Shown: positions 1-9,084 of the stretch, piece by piece | Layout: every line of letters begins with the position of its first letter | How positions within the stretch are numbered: the stretch's first letter is position 1 | Assembly: GCA_958296165.1 (NCBI GenBank) | Contig: OY282447.1 | Coordinates: 2,728,001 to 2,792,000 of the forward strand | Source of the DNA: an uncultured Pseudomonadales bacterium | Lineage (GTDB): Bacteria; Pseudomonadota; Gammaproteobacteria; Pseudomonadales; Azotimanducaceae | Reading direction: 5' to 3' | DNA length: 64,000 bases | Notes under the pieces: model-generated | The model's database searches: none | Seen by the model: only the letters and a program-made list of their open reading frames with translations | Told to the model about the DNA's origin: nothing | Position numbers and translations under genes: made by a program

Positions 1-316
1 TCGCTGGCTTGTCGGAGGTGACGTGGTACAGACAGGCTAGTTGCAGGAAATCCGCCAAGCCAGCCGGATGGGTCACATACGCCGCAAGCTGCCGCCATGT
101 CGCGAAGCCGTGCTCGCGGGCGATGGCGAGCTCGGCGTCGGCGCTACTCAACGATGCGGCGAGAACAAGATCGTCGCCGCGGTCGGTGAACCGCGGGTGG
201 TATCGGCGCAACCTCGCCGCGGCTTCGGTGGCACCAGCCGAGTGGGCGGCCAAGAGGGCGTCGCGCATGGCCAGCATGTCGGCGATGGCGTGCGCTGTGG
301 GCAGTTGCTTCGGCAT
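1..316 (-). CDS. N-terminal part of an unknown protein (runs off the left edge)
   Basis: The minus-strand frame opens at an ATG (complement of 314-316) preceded by a GAGGGAAG Shine-Dalgarno and stays open to the window edge, giving 105 residues starting MPKQLPTAHAIADML. The segment around residues 55-80 (SADAELAIAREHGFATWRQL) resembles the short N-terminal helix-rich block that precedes ankyrin repeats or other domains in many proteobacterial proteins. The functional part would lie outside the window, so no function is assigned. The start and frame are well supported; the family is a guess from memory. Confidence 0.6.
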   Translation of the reverse strand, partial: MPKQLPTAHAIADMLAMRDALLAAHSAGATEAAARLRRYHPRFTDRGDDLVLAASLSSADAELAIAREHGFATWRQLAAYVTHPAGLADFLQLACLYHVTSDKPA

Positions 317-467
317 GTCTTCCCTCAAGCGTGGTTGACGTTGTCATTGTATGCGTTGGATGTGTTGGATGTGTTGGATGTGCAAAGGGTTGCGCTGTGG
401 CCATGTTCTGTTACGTTTTGCAGCGTCTGGTGCTACGAGCCACAGTGGTCGGCGGGAGGGGTGTCGA
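317..467. other. Divergent intergenic region with a 9-bp tandem repeat
   Basis: This 151-bp gap separates the divergent partial gene and the tldD-like gene, so it must hold both promoters. It contains three tandem copies of TTGGATGTG at about 355-381. No convincing -35/-10 pair was picked out by eye. Confidence 0.4.
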
Positions 468-2171
468 ATGAGAGGGCGTTGTTTGGCGACGGTCCGTGTT
501 GCGCTGGCGTACGTTGCGCTGGCGTACGTTGCGCCGGCGGGAGGCGAAGAACAACTGCCAACCACCTTGCAGACCATGCGGGCGGAGCTCGAGCGCTCTA
601 TGGCCGCCTTGGCCGAAGAGCCGGAACCGCCGTACTTCGTCAGCTACGAGATCACGGACATGCACACCGTGTCGGCAAGGGCGTCGTTCGGTGCCCTCGT
701 CAGCAGCGACGAACGACGAACGCGCGTATTGGATGTCGACCTGCGCGTCGGCGACTACGACCTGGACAATACGCGCCCGTTGCGGGACCCCGACATCTTT
801 GCGGGCTTCCGCTTTGGGCGAGTACGCGTACCCGTGGAGGACGACCCTGCGGCCTTGCGCACCGTACTGTGGAACGAAACTGATCACCGCTACAAAGCGG
901 CGTTGGAGCAGCTCACCAAGGTAAGAACCGATGTTGAAGTCAAAGTGGAAGCGGAGGACACCGCAGACGATTTTTCGCGCGAAGATCCGGTTATAGGAAT
1001 CGAGACGGCGGCACCGATGGACGTCGACATCGCCGACTGGGAGCGGCGCGTCAAGCGCTATACGCTGCCGTTTAGTGCCTACGGCAACATCTACGGTGCC
1101 GAAGCGCAACTCTCGGCGTTCACGGAAACACGCTGGTTCGCCAACAGCGACGGTTCTGCGATCCAAGCGCAGGAGACGATCTATCGGCTGTTCATTTACG
1201 CCAACACCAAGGCAGACGACGGCATGGTGCTGCCGCTCTACAAAGACTATGGCTCTTTCACGTTGGCGGGTTTGCCGGACGATGACACGGTGGCGCAGGA
1301 TGTCGAGTGGATGATCGCGACCTTGCTGGCGTTGCGGGAGGCGCCGCTCGTCGATCCATACACCGGCCCGGCCATCCTGTCTGGACAGGCAAGCGGCGTG
1401 TTCTTCCACGAAGTCCTCGGCCACCGGCTTGAAGGCCACCGCCAGAAAGACGTCGATGAAGGCCAGACCTTTAGGAAGAAACTTGGCGAGTCCATTCTGC
1501 CGGCGAGCTTCTCGGTGCATTTCGACCCATTGCGTAAGAGCTACGGCGGGCGCGATCTAGTGGGCGGTTATCGGTACGACAACCAAGGCATTCGAGCGCG
1601 GCGCGTGACCGTGGTGGATCGTGGCACTCTCAAGAACTTCCTGATGTCGCGCATGCCTATCGACGGCTTTCCTCACTCCAACGGGCATGGCCGCAAGCAA
1701 ATGGGCTACCAGCCGGTCGCCAGACAGTCGAACCTGATCGTTGAAGTAGACGCCCCGCTTACCGAGGACGCGCTGAAGACGCGCCTCTTGGAAGCCATCA
1801 AGGCCGAAGGAAAGACGTTTGGTTTGCGCATTGAGGACATCCAGGGTGGCTTCACGTTTACCGGCCGCTTGATTCCGAACTCGTTCAACGTTGCGCCGAT
1901 TCTCGTCTATCGCATTCATCTCGATGGCCGCGAGGAGCTGGTTCGCGGCGTGGACCTGATCGGCACACCCTTGACGGCGTTTAGCCGCGTCGTCGCGGGC
2001 GGCGACCGGATTGCGGTTTTCAACGGCACTTGCGGTGCCGAGTCTGGAGGCGTTCCGGTATCGGCAGCGTCGCCCGCCATCCTCATCTCGCAGATCGAAG
2101 TGCAGAAGAAATCCAAGTCGCAGGATCGACCGCCTCTGCTGCCGCCGCCGGTCGAGGTGCCTTCGGCATGA
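468..2171 (+). CDS. Exported TldD/PmbA-family metalloprotease-like protein (TldD-like, catalytic)
   Basis: The product has about 567 residues. The ATG at 468 is chosen because GGGAGG lies about 8 nt upstream and because it gives a signal peptide (MRGRCLATVRVALAYV..); the same frame opens further upstream without such support. The TldD signature HExxxH is visible as FFHEVLGHRLEGH, with H314, E315 and H319, and a cysteine-containing C-terminal block (NGTCGAESGGVP) follows. Known family members (TldD/TldE) are zinc proteases that cut unfolded peptides and mature modified peptides. Those are cytoplasmic, whereas this one carries a leader, so its substrate is probably extracytoplasmic. The stop overlaps the start of the next gene (ATGA), as in tldD/tldE-type pairs. 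The leader contains a perfect 15-bp tandem duplication encoding ALAYV twice. Confidence 0.85.
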   Translation: MRGRCLATVRVALAYVALAYVAPAGGEEQLPTTLQTMRAELERSMAALAEEPEPPYFVSYEITDMHTVSARASFGALVSSDERRTRVLDVDLRVGDYDLDNTRPLRDPDIFAGFRFGRVRVPVEDDPAALRTVLWNETDHRYKAALEQLTKVRTDVEVKVEAEDTADDFSREDPVIGIETAAPMDVDIADWERRVKRYTLPFSAYGNIYGAEAQLSAFTETRWFANSDGSAIQAQETIYRLFIYANTKADDGMVLPLYKDYGSFTLAGLPDDDTVAQDVEWMIATLLALREAPLVDPYTGPAILSGQASGVFFHEVLGHRLEGHRQKDVDEGQTFRKKLGESILPASFSVHFDPLRKSYGGRDLVGGYRYDNQGIRARRVTVVDRGTLKNFLMSRMPIDGFPHSNGHGRKQMGYQPVARQSNLIVEVDAPLTEDALKTRLLEAIKAEGKTFGLRIEDIQGGFTFTGRLIPNSFNVAPILVYRIHLDGREELVRGVDLIGTPLTAFSRVVAGGDRIAVFNGTCGAESGGVPVSAASPAILISQIEVQKKSKSQDRPPLLPPPVEVPSA

Positions 2172-2974
2172 ATGCGCAGCGGAAATCAAACGCTTTCCTG
2201 CTATCGGCCCTGCTCCTCGTCGTTCCGGTGTGCGGCGACGAGGCAGTGCTGCAACAGGCCATGCGCGACGAACTCGCTCGCACTATCGAACAGCTTGGCG
2301 TGGAGGATTTGGAGAAGCCCTATTTCGTTTCCTACACCATTGAAGACACCGAAGAGCTCGCCGCAATGGCTAGTTTCGGTGCGCTGCTGCCAAGCGACGC
2401 CTGGCGGGTGCGAACGCTGGCATTGGAAATCCGCGTCGGCGAGCCCGCCTTCGACAACACTAACTACCGGGAGCGCTACTCTTCTTCCTTCAGGAGGCGT
2501 GCCTCCTTGCCGTTGGAGAACAACTACCAGGAATTGCGCCGTGCGCTATGGCTGGCTACGGACCGCGCCTACAAGGAAGCTCTGGAGAACCTGGCCAAGA
2601 AGCGCGCCGCCTTGCAGAACCAAACGCGTGGCGAAGACGTTGCCGATTTCAGCGCCGTGGCGCCTTTCGTTTTCGAGACCGCACCACCCGACCCCCTGCC
2701 ATCGCTTCGCACAGTGGAAACCTTCGTAAGAGCGCTTTCGGCGCCCTTCACCAAGATGCCGGAGATTGCCGAATCTCGGGTGGATGCGCGATTGCGCAAT
2801 CGACGCATCCATTACCTCAATAGCGAAGGATCGGCGAACAGTCGGTCTGAATCTCACGCAGCGGTGTATGTGCGGGCCCGTACGCAAGCTGTAGACGGCA
2901 CGGTGCTGGAAGATTTCGTTGTCGGGCGCGGATACAGATGGGCGGACGTCGCCAGCCAGGATTTGCTCGGTCAA
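2168..2974 (+). pseudogene. 5' half of a TldE-like partner gene, split by IS1380
   Basis: The frame starts at an ATG overlapping the stop of the tldD-like gene and encodes a signal peptide (MNAQRKSNAFLLSALLLVV..) followed by a domain that aligns by eye with the first half of the upstream protein (EKPYFVSYTIEDTEELAAMASFGALL against PPYFVSYEITDMHTVSA). It reads normally to codon CAA at 2972-2974, where the insertion element begins; translation then ends two codons into the element. Joining 2974 to 4724 restores one open frame of about 576 residues. The split protein is therefore probably inactive, leaving the TldD-like gene without its partner. Confidence 0.85.
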
Positions 2975-4719
2975 CCCTAATGTTGCATTAAGTACGCCGA
3001 TCTATAGGGCGAAAGCGGCGAGGTAGTCGTTCATCGTGGCCTCGGTCCTGGGGTCGCACATGATGGAAAGGACGGGTTTTCGCTGCGGGTACAGGAAGCG
3101 TCCGGCGCGCAGCAGGAAGTCGTTTCGCATCGTGCGCAGCTGCTCGAAGTTCCAAAGCGGCGAGCGCTTGGCGCTGGCGCGGCGTTGCGGCGCGCGGGCG
3201 GCCATCTGGAGTTCTCTGGCGAGGTTGTGGGCGAGCATGGCGGCGAGCGCGAACAGGCGGTTGGCGGGTTCGCGGCGGGCGGGGACGCGGGACAGTCCGC
3301 ACTGCGACTTGAGTTCGGCGAACAGGGCCTCCTGGGCGCCGCGGCCGTCGTGGAACAGGGCGACGCGCCGGGCGCTCTGGCGCTTGTTGGTGACGACGGC
3401 CTTGAACTCGAAGCCGTGGGCGCGGGGTTCGAACAGGTCGAGCTGCAGGGGCCCCGGGCGGCGGATCGGCACGCGCCGGCGGATCACGACGATGCGGCGC
3501 TGGCTGGCCCAGCTGTTCGGCTTCCAGTCCGGCTCGAAGCACTCGGCGTCCCGGCCGGCCTTGCGCCATCGGGTCTGGCTCTCGATCAGCTGCTTGAGCG
3601 CCGGGAAGCGCTCGAAGGGCACGGACACGGAGTAGTCGACGCGGCGCCGCTCGAACAGGCCGAGGACGTCCTCGCCGAAGAAGGCGCCGTCGGCGCGGGC
3701 CTCCAGCCGCGTTCCGGGCAGCGCGTCGCGCAGGCGGGCCAGCGTTTCGTCCATGAACTCCCGGGCTCCCGTGGAATCGGCCACGTTGCCGGGGCGGTGC
3801 AGCACGTCCAGCGCCTGGCTGGTCTGCGCCACGGTGGCGAACAGCGGCCAGTAGCTGCGCTGGCCCTTGCGCTGCGGGTTGTAGCCCGCCGCCGTGCCTT
3901 CCGCCTGCCGCTTCGTGCCCAGCACCGAGCCGTCGAAGTCGACCGTCGCGCGCCCCGGGCGCAGCGCCCGCAGCCGCTCGACCACCAGTTCCCGGTTCGC
4001 CGCCCGCATCTTGTCGACGCAGCGCCCGTCCATGCCGGCGAGCGCGCGCGAGACCGTCGACACGTCCGGCAGCCGCCGCAGCCCCACCGCGCGCCGCACC
4101 GCCTCGTCGTTGCGGTAGCGCGCCATGTCGCGCAGGCTGCGGCAGCCGAGCAGCAGGTGAACCACCAGCAGCAGGACGACGGCGTGCGGCGGGTAGGCGC
4201 GCTCGGGCAGGTGCCGGAAGCACGGCCGCAGGCGCTCCTTCAGCCCCAGCCGGGCGAACAGCCGCTGGAAGACGACCAGCCCGGCGTGCGACGTGAGGCG
4301 CTGCGCCTCGAATCGGATTTCCAGCGCCCGGTTCGCTTTTCCGCGCACGGCGTTCCTGCTAATCTTCACTTCGGCGGCCTCCTTCGATGTTTGTTTGAGC
4401 ACCTCCATCGTACCAAGGGAGGCCGCCGCTTCCGAGATCCGCAGAACGATTCGGCATCGGTTTTCGAAAGGGCCGAAAGGCGTCGTCGGAGCGGCGCCGC
4501 TCAGGCCAACCGCCGGTGCGTTTGAGCGGCAACGCCGAAAATCCGCATTGGATCCAATCGGGGAGGATCCGAATCGTCCTCGCCGAAACGCCTTCGTCGC
4601 GCCTTCCCTTGGTGCGCGCCTACTCTTCTCCCGCTTCGTTTCGTCGGGAGAACCGACTACGACTCGCCGTGCCGCTCAATCCCAAGGGGATAGATTGAGA
4701 ATCTAATGCAACAATAGGG
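2975..4719. mobile_element. IS1380-family insertion sequence, complete
   Basis: The ends are inverted repeats: CCCTAATGTTGCATTA at 2975 and the complement of TAATGCAACAATAGGG at 4719, which differ at one base in this stretch. The element is flanked by a 4-bp direct duplication TCAA (2971-2974 and 4720-4723), and its excision restores the host reading frame exactly. At about 1745 bp with one transposase on the minus strand it fits the IS1380 family. About 310 bp between the transposase start and the right end (4409-4719) hold no gene I can recognise. Confidence 0.9.
3002..4408 (-). CDS. IS1380-family transposase
   Basis: The 468-residue DDE transposase occupies nearly all of the element. A first acidic residue sits in VDFDGSVLGTKRQ, a second in ARADGAFFGED and a probable glutamate in FAELKSQCG, with the IS1380-typical block GYNPQRKGQRSYWPL between the first two. 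The frame is open from start to stop with no internal break, so the enzyme may be active. It catalyses cut-and-paste movement of its own element; no host role is expected. The ATG at 4408 has only a weak ribosome site. Confidence 0.88.
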   Translation of the reverse strand: MEVLKQTSKEAAEVKISRNAVRGKANRALEIRFEAQRLTSHAGLVVFQRLFARLGLKERLRPCFRHLPERAYPPHAVVLLLVVHLLLGCRSLRDMARYRNDEAVRRAVGLRRLPDVSTVSRALAGMDGRCVDKMRAANRELVVERLRALRPGRATVDFDGSVLGTKRQAEGTAAGYNPQRKGQRSYWPLFATVAQTSQALDVLHRPGNVADSTGAREFMDETLARLRDALPGTRLEARADGAFFGEDVLGLFERRRVDYSVSVPFERFPALKQLIESQTRWRKAGRDAECFEPDWKPNSWASQRRIVVIRRRVPIRRPGPLQLDLFEPRAHGFEFKAVVTNKRQSARRVALFHDGRGAQEALFAELKSQCGLSRVPARREPANRLFALAAMLAHNLARELQMAARAPQRRASAKRSPLWNFEQLRTMRNDFLLRAGRFLYPQRKPVLSIMCDPRTEATMNDYLAAFAL

Positions 4720-4723
4720 TCAA

Positions 4724-5647
4724 GTTGTGGAGCTTGGCGAACGCATGGCTGCTCGCCGAGCAGCGCCGCCGATGGAACGCTACACCGGCCCTGTGCTGCT
4801 CGAAGGACAGGCCGCCGCCGAACTGCTCGCTCAGGTGTTTGTTCCTCGACTCCTAGGCGAGCGCACGCCTGAAACGAATGCGCAGTACCGAGCGTTGTTT
4901 TCGCAATCGAGAAACCCGTTCCTCGACAAGCTCGGTGCGCGCGTGCTGCCGAGGTCGCTAGGCATCCGCGACGACCCCACCCTAGATGAGTACGCCGGCG
5001 GGCGGCTGCTCGGCGGCTATCGAGTAGACGAAGACGGCGTTCCCGCCGCTGCCACCAACTTGGTAGAGGCCGGCATTCTAAGAGCGCTGCTGACCACTCG
5101 CAATCCCGTGCCTGGCATGGCTGTCAGCACCGGCAATCGCCGCGCCAACCGCCCGGTGCCGAGCAATCTCCTACTGACCTCCGCGGCCGGCTCGGATGCG
5201 CAAGAAATGCGCGCCGAGTTCATGCAGCTGGTAGACGAGTACGGCCTGGATTACGGCGTCGTCGTGCGAAGGCTGGGCAATCGCTCGATGAAGATGCCGT
5301 CGGCTGGGCTGCCGTACTCCTTTGGCGAATCCGAGAAGGTGGAGAGCGCCAATCTGGCCTTCAAAGTCTTCCCGGACGGGCGTGAGGAACTGATTCGCAA
5401 GGCCGAGCTCGTCGCCGTGAGCGACGCCGCGTTCAAGGACATCGTGGCGGTTTCAGCGACACGTACCGCCTACACCTACGACCACGCGCGGGACGGAATT
5501 ACGGTGCCGCTCCGGTCGAGTGCGCCGTGGGTCACCATTTCCACGCCGGATCTATTGTTCGAGGAGCTGACGATGCGCAGGCCCGTTGGCAACGTCCCGC
5601 GTCCGCCGTTCGCCGCGCATCCGGTCTTCGACGATCAAGACCGTTAG
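4724..5647 (+). pseudogene. 3' half of the TldE-like partner gene
   Basis: This is the continuation of the gene interrupted at 2974 (VVELGERMAARRAAPP..). It contains the TldD/PmbA C-terminal fold, for example LGGYRVDEDGVPAAATNLVEAG and the block ending TISTPDLLFEELTMRRP. At the place where the TldD-like protein has HExxxH, this one reads LLEGQAAAELLAQVFV, so the metal site is absent, as in TldE/PmbA partners. It has no start signal of its own that I trust. An internal start at ATG 4745 could in principle yield a C-terminal fragment. Confidence 0.8.
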
Positions 5648-5666
5648 TGCGCCCTGATGGGCGCAC
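5647..5666. terminator. Short perfect hairpin after the TldE-like gene
   Basis: GTGCGCCC, a 4-nt loop TGAT and GGGCGCAC form an 8-bp perfect stem that begins right at the stop codon of the tldE-like gene. It lacks a T-run, so it is a candidate terminator or mRNA-stabilising stem only. Confidence 0.45.
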
Positions 5667-5693
5667 GCTAATCTCGCTTCGCCACGGTTGGGG

Positions 5694-5731
5694 CTAGGAG
5701 CCTGCGCCGTTTCTATGGCGCAGGCTCCTAG
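5694..5731. terminator. 15-bp perfect inverted repeat (bidirectional terminator candidate)
   Basis: CTAGGAGCCTGCGCC (5694-5708) and GGCGCAGGCTCCTAG (5717-5731) are perfect complements around an 8-nt loop. The stem lies between the tldE-like gene and the decayed lyase fragment, at the left border of the CRISPR island. There is no T-tract. It may terminate transcription from both sides or mark a recombination boundary. Confidence 0.5.
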
Positions 5732-5759
5732 GCCAGGGCACGGGCCTAACGGCGGCGCT

Positions 5760-5879
5760 GCCTACGTTGTCAGCTAGCCAAACTGCTGCGGCTTGCGGCC
5801 GGCGCGGGGGTTCAGCGGCAACGTTGATGAGGGTTGGCCTATTGAAGGCCATCGCCTCGTCCAGCGTGGCTCGTAGATT
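5760..5879 (-). pseudogene. Decayed copy of the 3' end of the 2-hydroxyacyl-CoA lyase gene
   Basis: This stretch matches 16602-16720, the last 115 or so bases of the intact lyase gene plus its downstream edge, in the same orientation, with about 10 differences by hand count, one of them an inserted A near 5820. In the minus frame it reads LRATLDEAMAFNRPTLINV before the inserted base breaks the frame; the intact protein has LRATLDEAMAFNGPTLINV. Weaker similarity continues to about 5736 (GGCACGGGCCTAAC against GGCACGGCCCAAC of the intact gene's terminator stem). It ends where the CRISPR array begins, so it forms the left border of the island. Confidence 0.88.
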
Positions 5880-5908
5880 GCAACAGTTTTGCGAGTCCGC
5901 TATTGCCC

Positions 5909-6474
5909 GCTGGAGAATGCGGCCGTCTCTCGATTTGCTACAGGTCCGCATCGCCGGCTCTGACGACGCGCTCGTGCTGCGGATTGCGGCCGTCTCTCGA
6001 TTTGCTACAGTGCGCGCCTCGTCGATAGCGCTGTGCGCCCGGCTGCGGATTGCGGCCGTCTCTCGATTTGCTACAGTTCGCGGCGAACGAGAAGAACAGG
6101 TGGTTGGAGCTGCGGATTGCGGCCGTCTCTCGATTTGCTACAGTGACGCCGGCAGCGAGGAACCACAGCAGCTCGCTGCGGATTGCGGCCGTCTCTCGAT
6201 TTGCTACAGTGGGCCTTCGGAGCCATTGAGACCCGGCAGCGCTGCGGATTGCGGCCGTCTCTCGATTTGCTACAGTAACTCGCCAGCCAAGTGCGCCAAT
6301 TCTCTTGCTGCGGATTGCGGCCGTCTCTCGATTTGCTACAGTCTGCCGCGCCGCAAGCGTCTCGCCCAGCACGCTGCGGATTGCGGCCGTCTCTCGATTT
6401 GCTACAGTCGTCGTGTACGTCGACCCGCCCTACCGCACGCTGCGGATTGCGGCCGTCTCTCGATTTGCTACAGT
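5909..6474 (+). CRISPR. CRISPR array, left segment (9 repeats, first one degenerate)
   Basis: Nine 36-bp repeats alternate with 30-31-bp spacers. The repeat begins GCTGCGGATTGCGGCC and ends TCTCTCGATTTGCTACAGT. The first copy (5909-5944) is degenerate: GCTGGAGAAT at the 5' end and G instead of T as last base. Repeats 2-9 start at 5976, 6042, 6109, 6175, 6241, 6307, 6373 and 6439. The last spacer (6475-6504) is interrupted by a transposon and resumes at the right segment. The repeat 3' end carries TGCTACAGT, an extended -10-like motif like that known in Neisseria type II-C repeats, where each unit has its own promoter. The plus-strand RNA orientation is set by complementarity to the tracrRNA at 16182-16202. 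Confidence 0.97.
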
Positions 6475-6496
6475 GGCCTTGCCAGTCGTAGACGTG

Positions 6497-6505
6497 ATCC
6501 ACCAG
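6497..6505. repeat. Target-site duplication, left copy
   Basis: ATCCACCAG here and at 9458-9466 directly flank the two 23-bp inverted repeats of the ISKra4-like element. Removing the element and one copy gives a 30-nt spacer followed directly by the next CRISPR repeat, so the duplication covers the last 8 bases of the spacer and the first G of the repeat. Confidence 0.92.
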
Positions 6506-6613
6506 GGGTGTGCGACGTTTTAGTGCGCTCGGGTGTTGCGAGCAGGGGTTGGAGAGTCATCGCGATTCTGGGATACGCTGAGGGTATGGAAGACCAGAGC
6601 GAAGGGAATCGCG

Positions 6614-7882
6614 ATGACGGACGTGATGTTGGCGCGGGAAGCGCTGGAACGCAAGGAGGAGTGGGCCTTTCTGGTGGTGGCGGTGCGTCTGCTGCTGATG
6701 TCGTCGCCGGAGTTCCGCGAGCGTTGCCGTGGGACTCTGCGCGGGGTTCGGGGATTCCGGGAGTTCGAGCTGGACCTGCGGGGCGCGTTGCTGGGCGGCG
6801 CGGCGTTGGGCGCGTCGGAGATTCTGTCGGAGCTGGACGGCGAGTTCGAGGCGCCGGCGTGTGCGCGGTGCGGCTCGGCGATGCACCGTCGGGGCACGCG
6901 TTCGACGGTGCCGCTGTCGCTGCCGGGTCGTCTGTCGCTGCGGCGCGGGTACTGGACGTGCGGGTGCTCGAAGGGCGGACTGCACATGCTGGACCGGGCG
7001 CTGGGCATCGCGGGGAGAAGCGGCGCGCGGTTGACGCCGGCGGCGCTGTGGGCGCTGGCGGAGGAAGGTGCGGAGAAGAGCTTCGCGAAGGCGGCGGCGC
7101 GTCTGGGCCGGCTGGCTGGGGTGGAGACGACGGCGAAGCGGGCGGAGCGGTGCGCGAAGCAGGTCGGGCGGGAGATCGCGGCGTGGGACGAGGCGGCGGC
7201 CGCGTTGCGCGAAGCGCCGGCGGAGACGATGTACTGCAGCCCGGACGGCACGGGCGTGCCGGTGGTGCGGCGGGACGCGGGGACGGGGAAGGACGGCAGG
7301 CCGTCGAAGACTCGGGAGGCCAAGGCGGCGGTGTTCCACACGGCGGAGCGGAAGGACCCGAAGACCGGCCTGCCGCAGCGGGACGCGGGTTCGGCGCGGC
7401 ACACGGCGGCGATAGACAGCGCCGCGTCGAAGGACGTCGACGCGGAACCGTCGGCGTTCGCGCAGCGTCTCTGGCGGGCCGCCGAGCGGTTCGGATTCGC
7501 GGCGGCGGAGCGGCAGGTGGCAATCGCCGACGGCGCGAAGTGGATCTGGAACGCCGTGGCGGAACTGTTCCCGAACGCCATATGCATCGTCGACATCTGG
7601 CACGCTAGGGAGCGACTCTGGGAAGTGGGGAGCGCCGTGTACGGCGCCGGCACGGATCTGTGCCAAGCCTGGTCGGAGAAGGTCTGCGCGGCGCTCTCCG
7701 AAGGGCGCGTCGACGACGTGCTGCGCGAACTGCGCCGACACGCCGGCGACAGGATCGCCGACCAGTGCATCGGCTACGTGGAGAACAACCGGAGCAGAAT
7801 GCGCTATCCCGCGTACCGGGAAATGGGGCTGCCGATCGGGTCGGGCATGGTCGAAAGCTCCTGCCGCACGCTGGTCGGCGAG
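6614..7882 (+). pseudogene. ISKra4-family transposase, 5' part (split by IS110)
   Basis: The ATG at 6614 has GAAGGGAA upstream and begins MTDVMLAREALERKEEW. A zinc-ribbon-like block (CARCGSAM..CGC) precedes the catalytic core. Candidate DDE residues are D in SPDGTGVPVV, D in IADGAKWIWNAV and E in GSGMVESS. The normal reading ends at codon GAG 7880-7882; the nested element then adds about a dozen foreign residues before a stop at 7921. The missing C-terminus is at 9294-9428 and joins in frame. Confidence 0.88.
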
Positions 7883-7962
7883 TATCCGTGTTGCAAGTGT
7901 CGATTTTGGCGCTGTATGTAGATACACCCCTCGAGGTTGGCCGTCGCGGCGTCTTCGGAGTG

Positions 7963-9084
7963 TCAGGCAGGGGCTGGAAGCAGGTCGGAGGTGCCGTGCG
8001 GCGGTTGGGCGCCCGCGGAGGCGGGGCGGGCTGGCGGCTGGCCCTTCGGGTCTTGGCTGCGGTCGCCGAGGCTCCCTTCGCCAAGACCCGAAGGGCCGCC
8101 GGCTTCCTCGGCCGCCTCCGCGGGCGGAGCGGCGGCCGGCTCGTCGCCCGCTCGCGGCGTCCAGAGCCGGTTCTGGCGGAGCAGCGCGTTGGCCAGCAGC
8201 AGGAGCTTGCGCATGACGGCGACCAGCGCCACCTTCGGCGGCTTGCCGCGCCCGATCAGGTCGCGGTACTTGCGGCCGAGATCGGGGTTGTGCCGGACGG
8301 CGGCGACGGCCGCCATGCAGGGCAGGCGGCGCACGCGCGCGCGACCGCCCTGGATGAAGCGCTTGCCCTGCCACTGCCCGGACTCGCGCGCCACCGGCGC
8401 AAGGCCGGCCAGACTGGCGGCCGCCTTGGCGTCGAGGCCGCCCAGTTCCGGCATCGCGGCCAGCAGCCCGGCCGCGGTGGCCTTCCCCACGCCCGGAATG
8501 GAGGCCAGCGTCTCGGCGCGGCGCGACAGCCCCTCGTCGCCCGCCAGCACGCGCGCGATCTCCGCTTCGACGGCCCGGAGCTGCCGGTCGATCTGCTCCA
8601 GCCGCCGCCGGCACTGCTGCCTGAGCAGCGCCAGGCGCAGGCCCTTCCGGCGGTTCAGCGCCGCCACCCGGTCCCGCACCAGCGCCTCGCGCGCAACCGT
8701 CAGGTCTCCCAGGTCGCGCAGCGCCCTGCCCGGCGGCTCCGTCGGCCGCAGATCCAGCGCCGCGCCCATCCGCGCCAGAACCGCGGCGTCCGCCGCGTCC
8801 GTCTTCGCGTTGCGCCCCATCGACTGCGCGAAGCGCCGCGCCCGCAGCGGGTTCGCCCGCGCCAGCGGGAGACCCGCCCCGGCGAGCGCCTCCTCGAAGT
8901 CCCTGTGGTAGCGCCCGGTGGCCTCGTAGACCACGCAGTCCGCCGCGCCGATCCAGACCGCCAGCTCCTTGAACCCGGCCGCGTCGTTGCCGAACTGCGC
9001 CGCCTCGCCGGTGCGCAGCCGATGCGCGTCCAGGCGCGACTTCGAGATGTCCACGCCGACCATGTTCGCTGTATCCTGCTTCAT
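7963..9084 (-). CDS. IS110-family recombinase/transposase (DEDD plus Tnp20)
   Basis: The ATG at 9084 is chosen over 9126 because GGAGGAAGGAAG directly precedes it; the product has about 373 residues. The N-terminal RuvC-like DEDD domain shows GVDISKSRLDAH (D), VVYEATGRYH (E) and NAKTDAADAAVLARM (D pair). The middle is a coiled helical linker, and the C-terminal Tnp20 domain shows LASIPGVGKATAAGLLA and GGRARVRRLPCMAAVAAVRHN. IS110 recombinases use a bridge RNA made from the element's non-coding end to choose donor and target. The frame is intact, so this element may still be mobile, although the final 70 or so residues are low-complexity Ala/Pro/Gly. Confidence 0.92.
   Translation of the reverse strand: MKQDTANMVGVDISKSRLDAHRLRTGEAAQFGNDAAGFKELAVWIGAADCVVYEATGRYHRDFEEALAGAGLPLARANPLRARRFAQSMGRNAKTDAADAAVLARMGAALDLRPTEPPGRALRDLGDLTVAREALVRDRVAALNRRKGLRLALLRQQCRRRLEQIDRQLRAVEAEIARVLAGDEGLSRRAETLASIPGVGKATAAGLLAAMPELGGLDAKAAASLAGLAPVARESGQWQGKRFIQGGRARVRRLPCMAAVAAVRHNPDLGRKYRDLIGRGKPPKVALVAVMRKLLLLANALLRQNRLWTPRAGDEPAAAPPAEAAEEAGGPSGLGEGSLGDRSQDPKGQPPARPASAGAQPPHGTSDLLPAPA

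Noticed and set aside
2988-4525. Other long frames over the IS1380 transposase (3185-4525 plus, 2988-4223 minus)
   Set aside because: The minus-strand frame 3002-4408 has the DDE motifs; the others are GC-rich shadows without a family.
5872-5887. GATTGCAACAGT just left of the first repeat, like a very degenerate repeat end
   Set aside because: The distance to the next repeat end is 57 bp, not about 66, and the bases overlap the end of the lyase remnant; too weak to call.
5938-6502. Long open frames across the array in several frames, on both strands
   Set aside because: They read the CRISPR repeat over and over (repeated CGLRPSLDLLQ or SKSRDGRNPQ) and arise because unit length is close to a multiple of three.
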